From NCBI GenBank assembly GCA_040376605.1, contig JBEIQI010000092.1:1-10602 (forward strand): a stretch of 10,602 nucleotides of DNA, read 5' to 3'. Position 1 is the first letter of the stretch. Each line of letters opens with the position of its first letter. Below, piece after piece: positions 5,457-10,602 of the stretch. This stretch comes from JANWKQ01 sp040376605 (lineage in GTDB: Bacteria > Bacteroidota > Bacteroidia > CAIKAF01). The notes under the pieces were generated by a model. The model had not been told where the DNA came from, made no database searches, and worked only from the letters and a program-made list of their open reading frames with translations. Made by a program: the position numbers and the translations under genes.

Positions 5457-7026
5457 AAAGGGGTTTTATATCATTCTACTATTTCAAATCAGCCTTTCAT
5501 TCGGGCAGGGATTAGAACTTAAATTTTCGGATGTTGAAAAAACCGGATTTCGGGAAATTCACGATAGGATCATCGGATATAATGAAAGTTCCTATAACGT
5601 ACTTCGTTACAAATTTAATGCATTTGGTGAGGCCACTATTTTCTGTGATCATTTCGGAAAAGAAAAACTCATGAAAACATATTCGATTGAAATTTTCAAA
5701 AAAGACCTTTATAAAAACAAATCCATACAGCACAAAATAGAATTTGAAGAGGCATTCTCCCTCGATAGTTCTCTCATTGTCTTGTTTAGTACCTTTAATC
5801 CCGATAAGCTTGAAAATGAGCTTTATGGTGTTCAATATATTGATGGGTTTCAAATTGGAGAACCCCAGAGGCTGATGACCTTAAAAACACCTAATCGCTT
5901 CGAAAAAGGAGATTTTATCATTGAATACGATTTAACCCAAACCGAATTTGCCGCCGTTGGAATAGAAACAGATGCCAAAACAGATGCTCAAATATTCCAT
6001 ATTGCCAGTTTTGATCTTAATTTCAACCCAATATGGAAACAAAACCTGGACATTCCATACAAGGAAAATCGTTACGAAATTGAACAAATAGAGATTGATG
6101 AAAACCATCGGATCTTTATGTTGTTTAAAATAATACTTAATAAAGACCAACAGAAGCTAAAAAAATTACCTAATGCAGATTACTACTTCTCCCTGCTTCA
6201 ATTAAGCGAGTCCCAGGACGATGATTATTTAGAAACTATTTTAAATATTGAAAATAAGAATCTATATAATATGCACCTGAATGTGAAGATGAACAAGGGT
6301 AAAATTCTACTTGCCGGACTTTATTTTAACGACAAAGGAGATTTAAAACCCAAAGGGGTATATTTTACGGAATTCGACAAGGATAGCACTAATCCGAGTA
6401 TTATTAAAATTCATCCATTTGCTGATGAATTTATCCCAGACTTTGAAACCGAAAGTCCGTTCACTGATATTTCCGAAAATGAACCAGAAATTAAATTAAT
6501 TGATTTGATCAAGGCTCCCGACAATGGATATTATCTGATAGGTGAATATTTGCTTGTTAATGAAACCTGCATGCCTGATTATAGAAGCTCATTAATGAGT
6601 TGTAATTATAATTATTATTATAACGACATATTCGTGTTTAAATACGACTCTACGGGAAGCCTACAGCGAAAACTAAGAATCCCTAAAAAACAGTTTACTC
6701 GAAATGATGGAGCTTTGCATTCATCCTTTTCATATGGAGTACTGAATAACAAATTATGGCTGCTTTATAACGACAATCCTAAAAATTTGAAACCTAAAAA
6801 TCCAGCGCATTTATTGTTTATGACAGACCCCAAAAAATCCAATTTAGCCATTGTAACCATCGATGAAAAAGGGATTGTAGACAAAGAGTTTATCGTAAAC
6901 AACGATAAAAAGAAGACGTGGTGTAAGCCAAGCATATTTTTTGAGAATCAATCTCAATCCATTATAATGTTCTCGGAAAAAGGACGGATGTTTCAATCCA
7001 TTGAGATAAGATCTACTCCCAATTAA
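5449..7026 (+). CDS. Secreted protein of unknown function, 525 aa, possible beta-propeller-like fold
   Basis: The ATG at 5449 overlaps the end of the small membrane-protein gene by 8 bp. Residues 1-19 form a signal peptide (KKGFYIILLFQISLSFG, cleavage before QGLELKF) with no lipobox Cys. The rest is soluble and rich in aromatic residues, Lys, Asp and Asn. It has repeated strand-like segments in which a value is reported and compared (for example ASFDLNFNPIWKQNL, DIFVFKYDSTGSLQRKL, KLWLLYNDNPKNL), as seen in Bacteroidota proteins thought to fold as beta-propellers. Around residues 375-395 two Cys flank a Tyr/Asn cluster (CMPDYRS...CNYNYYYND), which could form a disulfide outside the cytoplasm. 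I know no function and see no catalytic motif or C-terminal sorting domain. The context suggests an envelope partner of the small membrane protein. The 3' end overlaps the converging omega-amidase gene by 14 bp. Confidence 0.88.
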   Translation: MIKKGFYIILLFQISLSFGQGLELKFSDVEKTGFREIHDRIIGYNESSYNVLRYKFNAFGEATIFCDHFGKEKLMKTYSIEIFKKDLYKNKSIQHKIEFEEAFSLDSSLIVLFSTFNPDKLENELYGVQYIDGFQIGEPQRLMTLKTPNRFEKGDFIIEYDLTQTEFAAVGIETDAKTDAQIFHIASFDLNFNPIWKQNLDIPYKENRYEIEQIEIDENHRIFMLFKIILNKDQQKLKKLPNADYYFSLLQLSESQDDDYLETILNIENKNLYNMHLNVKMNKGKILLAGLYFNDKGDLKPKGVYFTEFDKDSTNPSIIKIHPFADEFIPDFETESPFTDISENEPEIKLIDLIKAPDNGYYLIGEYLLVNETCMPDYRSSLMSCNYNYYYNDIFVFKYDSTGSLQRKLRIPKKQFTRNDGALHSSFSYGVLNNKLWLLYNDNPKNLKPKNPAHLLFMTDPKKSNLAIVTIDEKGIVDKEFIVNNDKKKTWCKPSIFFENQSQSIIMFSEKGRMFQSIEIRSTPN

Positions 7027-7792
7027 ATTTGTCTCGATCTTCGTAAAAAGGCAAAGATTTTCTGATGGCTTCAAGGTGTGCAATATCAACCGAACCATTT
7101 ACCAATTCATCCTCAAACGGACAACCCATCGCTAGGTGTTTGCCCAGTGGATCAATTAAAGCGCTTTCGCCCGAATGCAAAATACCATTCCCATCCTTAC
7201 CAATTCGGTTAACGGCCACAACATAAGTTTGATTTTCGATGGCACGTGCAATCAACAATTGATTCCAGGCATAACTTCTGCGTTCCGGCCAATTAGCAAC
7301 CAGTAAGATCATATCATAATCATTGGTGGTTGATCGTCTGATCCAAACCGGAAAGCGGAGATCATAACAAACTAACAATGAAATTTTCCATCCTTTAAAT
7401 GTGACGATTACCTGCTCATTACCCTCTGAAAATACCTGATTTTCGTTCGTTAAAGTAAACAAATGGCGTTTATTGTATATAGTAGTATTCCCATCGGGTT
7501 CAACAAAATGAAATCGGTTATAGCTCTTGCCTCCATCTTGAACAAAGAAGCTCCCGGCAATGGCAGCATTGGCACTTGCCGCCATCTTTTTCATCCATTG
7601 AAGTGTTTCATCCCCTGATTCTGCTGCGGAGGCATTCATCGAAAAACCGGTAGTGAATGTTTCGGGTAATAAAATAATATCAACATCCTTTTTTACTTGC
7701 GCAATTATGTTAGTAAAATGAACCCAATTTTTTTCTCTATCCTCCCAATAAAGCTGAGTTTGAATCATTGAAATGTTTAGAACTTTCTGCAT
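7013..7792 (-). CDS. Omega-amidase (YafV/Nit2-like), nitrilase superfamily
   Basis: The 259-residue length fits YafV-type omega-amidases (about 256). The nitrilase catalytic triad is visible: Glu44 in LLPETFTTGFSM, Lys108 in YNKRHLFT, and the nucleophile Cys142 in LLVCYDLRFP. The GFSMNA stretch and HLFT...ENQVFSEG segment are typical of the Nit2/YafV branch. The enzyme hydrolyses 2-oxoglutaramate or 2-oxosuccinamate to 2-oxoglutarate or oxaloacetate plus ammonia in the cytoplasm. It starts 2 bp after the stop of the aminotransferase, whose reaction with glutamine makes 2-oxoglutaramate, so the two probably act in sequence and share a transcript. The start ATG (7790-7792) gives MQKVLNISMIQTQL, the expected first strand. 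The coding end overlaps the convergent secreted-protein gene by 14 bp. Another nitrilase-superfamily amidase is possible but less likely given the neighbour. Confidence 0.92.
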   Translation of the reverse strand: MQKVLNISMIQTQLYWEDREKNWVHFTNIIAQVKKDVDIILLPETFTTGFSMNASAAESGDETLQWMKKMAASANAAIAGSFFVQDGGKSYNRFHFVEPDGNTTIYNKRHLFTLTNENQVFSEGNEQVIVTFKGWKISLLVCYDLRFPVWIRRSTTNDYDMILLVANWPERRSYAWNQLLIARAIENQTYVVAVNRIGKDGNGILHSGESALIDPLGKHLAMGCPFEDELVNGSVDIAHLEAIRKSLPFYEDRDKFNWE

Positions 7793-7794
7793 AT

Positions 7795-8949
7795 CTATAC
7801 TTTAATAAGCTTTTCTGCGGCCTTTTCCAGGGTTTCATTTTCTTTAGCAAAACAAAATCGGAGGTGATGATGATCATCTAGATTATGATAAAAAACCGAC
7901 ATTGGAATGGGAGCTACTCCATGTTCCTTTGTAAGTCGAATAGCATAATCAACATCTTTTTCATCCGATATTTTATGATAGGAAAGCAACTGAAAATACG
8001 AACCTAATGCCGGTTTCAATTGGAATCTGGATCCTTTCAAAAGTTTTCTAAAAAAGTCTCTCTTTTCCTGATAAAAAGCACCTAACTCTAGATATAAATC
8101 CTTTTCTTTAAGAAGTTCGGCATACGCTACCTGGATGGGAGTATTTACCGAAAAAACATTGTATTGATGAACTTTCCTAAACTCCGTCATTAAATTTTCT
8201 GGAGCCATTACATAACCTACTTTCCAGCCGGTAGTATGATATGTTTTGCCGAAAGAGGAGATAATAAAACTACGCTTCGCTAGTTCGGGATACCGGGCTA
8301 CGCTTTGGTGCTCAAATCCATCGAATATAATATGCTCATAAACCTCATCACTTAATACAATAATATCTTTATCCTTCACTAGCTTTTGCAGCTTCGCCAG
8401 ATCTGCTGCAGACAATATGGCTCCCGTGGGGTTATGTGGTGTATTGATGATAATCATTTTGGTTTGTGCCGTTATCATCTTTTTTACTTCATCCCAATTA
8501 ATGGAGAAGTTTTGATCATCCAGTTTTACGTATTTAATAATCCCACCACAAAGTTCAATGGCAGGTCCATAACAATCGTATGCAGGTTCAATAATAATAA
8601 CCTCATCCCCATCTCTAATAACTGCCGAAATAGCTGTAAAAATGGCCTGCGTGGCCCCAGCGGTAATAGTGATCTCTTTTTCAGGATCATATTGGGCTGA
8701 ATACAATTCAAATGTTTTTTGGGCTATCATTTCTCGCAACGGCAAATAACCTTGCATGGGTGAATATTGGTTCATTCCTTTCTTCATGGCATCAGTAACC
8801 AAATCGATCAACTGCGGGTGAGTGTTAAAATCCGGAAAGCCTTGCGAAAGGTTAATGGCTTGATATTCCCTTGCCAAAGCACTCATAGTAGTAAATATGG
8901 TTGTTTTAACCCTGGGTAATTTAGAAATGATGTTTCCCGAATATTCCAT
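7795..8949 (-). CDS. PLP-dependent aminotransferase, methionine/glutamine type (YbdL-like)
   Basis: The 384-residue product is a fold-type I, class I/II aminotransferase close in length to E. coli YbdL (386). Visible landmarks are LSQGFPDF near the N-terminus (34-41), the cofactor-binding TAGATQAI (97-104), INTPHNPTG with Asn173, LSDEVYEH with Asp201 and Tyr204, SSFGKTYHTTGWKVGY with the Schiff-base Lys235, and HLRFCFAK with the carboxylate-binding Arg364. The YbdL group prefers methionine and aromatic amino acids, and with glutamine acts on 4-methylthio-2-oxobutanoate, the last step of methionine salvage. The adjacent omega-amidase supports glutamine as a donor, because that enzyme removes 2-oxoglutaramate. 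Kynurenine or aspartate aminotransferase is an alternative annotation for this broad family. A 60-bp gap separates it from radA upstream; I see no clear promoter there, so it may be read from the radA transcript. Confidence 0.92.
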   Translation of the reverse strand: MEYSGNIISKLPRVKTTIFTTMSALAREYQAINLSQGFPDFNTHPQLIDLVTDAMKKGMNQYSPMQGYLPLREMIAQKTFELYSAQYDPEKEITITAGATQAIFTAISAVIRDGDEVIIIEPAYDCYGPAIELCGGIIKYVKLDDQNFSINWDEVKKMITAQTKMIIINTPHNPTGAILSAADLAKLQKLVKDKDIIVLSDEVYEHIIFDGFEHQSVARYPELAKRSFIISSFGKTYHTTGWKVGYVMAPENLMTEFRKVHQYNVFSVNTPIQVAYAELLKEKDLYLELGAFYQEKRDFFRKLLKGSRFQLKPALGSYFQLLSYHKISDEKDVDYAIRLTKEHGVAPIPMSVFYHNLDDHHHLRFCFAKENETLEKAAEKLIKV

Positions 8950-9009
8950 ACAATAATTCCTGTTTTTAGGTAATAAAATCTATTTGTTTGAATGCATTCT
9001 TCATCCTGA

Positions 9010-10383
9010 TTATAAAGAAAACAATGCCCTATAGAGCTCCTCCACTTTGTTTAATCCAACTACTTTTATTTGGTACTTTTCTAGTTTAAGTCCTTTTATA
9101 TTAAACTTTGAAACAAAAATTCTTTTGAATCCCAATTTTTCGGCTTCGGCAATTCGCTGTTCTATTCTGGTAACGGGTCGAATTTCTCCGGTTAAACCAA
9201 CTTCGGCTGCAAAACAAATTTCCGGACTTACCGGAACATTTTCATTACTCGAAAGAATGGCACTAATGACAGCCAAATCCATGGCGGGGTCCTCCACCTT
9301 GATCCCGCCAGTTAAATTTAAAAATACATCCTTGATACTCAGTTGAAATCCGCATCTTTTCTCAAGTACTGCTAGAAGCATATTGAGTCTCCTTAAATCG
9401 AATCCCGTGGCTGATCTTTGAGGTGTACCATAAACTGCTGTTGAAACCAATGCCTGAATCTCCAGTAATATTGGCCTAATCCCCTCCATAGTTACACAAA
9501 TGGAGGTTCCACTGAGGGTTTCTTCCTTGTCGGAAATGAGAATTCCAGATGGATTTTCTACCTCTTTTAATCCTTCACCTGCCATTTCATAAATACCTAT
9601 CTCTGATGTGCTTCCAAATCTATTTTTACTAGCCCTAAGGATTCTAAACAGATGGTTTCGGTCCCCTTCAAATTGAAGAACTACATCCACCATATGCTCT
9701 AACACTTTTGGGCCCGCAATACTTCCATCCTTAGTGATATGCCCGATTAAGAAAATGGGGATCCCGGTAGTTTTAGCCAACTTTAAAAGTTGGCCTGCAC
9801 ATTCCCTGATTTGTGAAATGCTCCCTGCTGAACTTTCAATAAGACCTGTATATAAGGTTTGAATAGAGTCAATAATGATAACGTCCGCCGGCTGATTGGA
9901 TAATTGAGTAAAAATATTTTCCATTACCACTTCGGTAAGCACATATAAACTGTCATTTTGAGCCTCAATTCTGTTAGCCCGAAGTTTAATTTGTTGCTCA
10001 CTTTCTTCACCAGAAATATACAGAACTCTCTTGCCGTTCAGATGAAGGCCCAATTGAAGCATTAAGGTACTTTTACCAATACCGGGTTCACCACCCAATA
10101 AGATTAATGACCCGTAAACAATGCCTCCTCCCAAAACACGATTGAGCTCATTACTATATGTAACAATTCTATCTTCCTCTTTAAATTCAATTTCTTGAAT
10201 AAGAACCGGTTTATTTACTTGATGTTTTGTTACCCCAAAACTGGTTTTTGTTGGGCCAGACTTTGACACCAATTCTTCCACATAGGTATTCCAGGCACCA
10301 CATGCCGGACATTTACCCACCCATTTGGGTGATTCTGCCCCACAAGATTGACAATAGAACACAGATTTAACCTTGACTGCCAT
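9010..10383 (-). CDS. radA: DNA repair/recombination ATPase RadA (Sms)
   Basis: The 457-residue length is normal for RadA. The N-terminal C4 zinc finger is intact (Cys11, Cys14, Cys25 and Cys28 in YCQSCGAESPKW...CPACGAW). The RecA-like ATPase follows, with Walker A GGEPGIGKST (97-106), Walker B ADVIIIDSIQT (166-176) and the RadA-specific KNRFG motif (253-257). The C-terminal part (about 285-457) is the Lon-protease-like domain with GGIKVEDPAMDLAV and EVGLTGEIRPV. It has no protease catalytic serine (Ala at that place), as is normal for RadA. RadA is a hexameric branch-migration helicase that helps extend and resolve recombination intermediates. Start ATG at 10381-10383 gives MAVKVKSVFYC, the standard beginning. 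The gene lies 60 bp upstream of the aminotransferase and 60 bp downstream of the truncated gene at the right edge. It is unrelated in operon terms to recJ, which is transcribed from the other strand. Confidence 0.97.
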   Translation of the reverse strand: MAVKVKSVFYCQSCGAESPKWVGKCPACGAWNTYVEELVSKSGPTKTSFGVTKHQVNKPVLIQEIEFKEEDRIVTYSNELNRVLGGGIVYGSLILLGGEPGIGKSTLMLQLGLHLNGKRVLYISGEESEQQIKLRANRIEAQNDSLYVLTEVVMENIFTQLSNQPADVIIIDSIQTLYTGLIESSAGSISQIRECAGQLLKLAKTTGIPIFLIGHITKDGSIAGPKVLEHMVDVVLQFEGDRNHLFRILRASKNRFGSTSEIGIYEMAGEGLKEVENPSGILISDKEETLSGTSICVTMEGIRPILLEIQALVSTAVYGTPQRSATGFDLRRLNMLLAVLEKRCGFQLSIKDVFLNLTGGIKVEDPAMDLAVISAILSSNENVPVSPEICFAAEVGLTGEIRPVTRIEQRIAEAEKLGFKRIFVSKFNIKGLKLEKYQIKVVGLNKVEELYRALFSL

Positions 10384-10443
10384 TTGTCAAGATTACAAAA
10401 GGATGTATTAAAATAAAAATAAAGTAATTAACGAATTAGCAAC

Positions 10444-10602
10444 TTATTGCTTAACAAAGTCACGTTGCTGAAAGCCTCCCTGATCTTTAGTTCCTAAAAT
10501 CATTTTGTCGAAATCGATACTAACAATATACCATTCGCCATTCATTTTAAGACCATTATCGGTAATGGTGGTGTTTTTAATTTTTACAATTCTGTGAGTC
10601 CC
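10444..10602 (-). CDS. C-terminal fragment of an unidentified protein, cut by the right edge
   Basis: A minus-strand frame is open from the edge to a TAA at 10444-10446, giving the last 52 residues of a protein. It reads GTHRIVKIKNTTITDNGL, then MNGEWYIVSIDFDKMILGTKD, then QGGFQQRDFVKQ at the C-terminus. The pattern of alternating strands with a GEWYIV segment followed by KMIL and a terminal basic residue resembles the end of lipocalin-like or similar beta-barrel proteins of Bacteroidota. I cannot confirm this from so short a piece. It precedes radA by 60 bp in the same direction. An internal start at ATG 10541-10543 would leave only a trivial peptide, so the true start is outside the window. 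Confidence 0.65.
   Translation of the reverse strand, partial: GTHRIVKIKNTTITDNGLKMNGEWYIVSIDFDKMILGTKDQGGFQQRDFVKQ

Noticed and set aside
5512..6150. Minus-strand open frames (113 and 72 aa) antisense to the 525-aa secreted protein
   Set aside because: Composition is Phe/Ile/Lys-rich as expected for the antisense of AT-rich coding DNA; no signal, domain or plausible leader.
8966..9004. 12-codon minus-strand ORF (MKNAFKQIDFIT) between radA and the aminotransferase, considered as a leader peptide
   Set aside because: It has no run of regulatory codons (only one Ile pair separated by residues, no Met/Gln run), no terminator/antiterminator hairpins follow, and such short ORFs are expected by chance.
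8386..9346. Plus-strand open frames (104 and 99 aa) within the aminotransferase and radA genes
   Set aside because: Antisense shadows of two well-conserved enzymes, with no recognisable protein features.
10411..10443. Weak dyad TAATT-cgtt-AATTA followed by a T-rich stretch after the right-edge gene, as a terminator on the minus strand
   Set aside because: Only five A-T pairs with an interrupted T-run; too unstable to call.
1..10602. A defence, phage, plasmid or transposon system in the window
   Set aside because: No integrase, transposase, restriction, nuclease-effector, toxin-antitoxin or CRISPR signature was found; RecJ and RadA are here intact housekeeping genes in separate transcription units.

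Overview
The window looks like an AT-rich chromosomal segment from a free-living Bacteroidota (Bacteroidetes). The evidence is a very large secreted protein built from choice-of-anchor-J, PPC-like and HYR-type modules, as exported by the type IX secretion system of this phylum. Start codons are preceded by A/T-rich leaders rather than Shine-Dalgarno sequences. Signal peptides end in ..A-Q or ..G-Q, and one TAnnTTTG-type -7 element is present. I cannot fix the order or genus from this sequence.

Layout. Positions 1-2463 (minus strand) hold a two-gene unit: a small exported protein of 128 aa, then 16 bp later the start of a large modular surface or secreted protein whose C-terminus lies beyond the left edge. 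This large gene fills the first 2 kb but never reaches a stop inside the window. A divergent intergenic region of about 0.3 kb separates it from a plus-strand block (2760-7026): recJ (single-strand DNA exonuclease), an hsp20 small heat-shock gene with an unusual GC-rich, palindrome-containing upstream region, a strong intrinsic terminator, a two-TM small membrane protein, and a secreted protein of unknown function whose start overlaps the membrane-protein gene by 8 bp. The plus block meets a minus-strand block (7013-10602) tail to tail with a 14-bp overlap of coding ends. In its own direction of transcription the minus block runs: the C-terminal end of an unidentified protein cut by the right edge, radA (DNA repair/recombination ATPase), a methionine/glutamine-type aminotransferase, and an omega-amidase of the nitrilase superfamily.

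How the genes fit together. RecJ and RadA are housekeeping recombination and repair factors but lie in different transcription units. The aminotransferase and omega-amidase are 2 bp apart. They fit the known two-step route in which glutamine donates its amino group to a keto acid such as 4-methylthio-2-oxobutanoate, and the resulting 2-oxoglutaramate is hydrolysed to 2-oxoglutarate and ammonia. The least explained parts are the left-edge secreted operon, the control region of hsp20, and the membrane/secreted protein pair at 5193-7026. I see no tRNA, rRNA, CRISPR array, transposase, integrase or phage gene, and nothing that clearly marks a mobile or defence island. Most of the window is ordinary chromosome with a few points worth checking.
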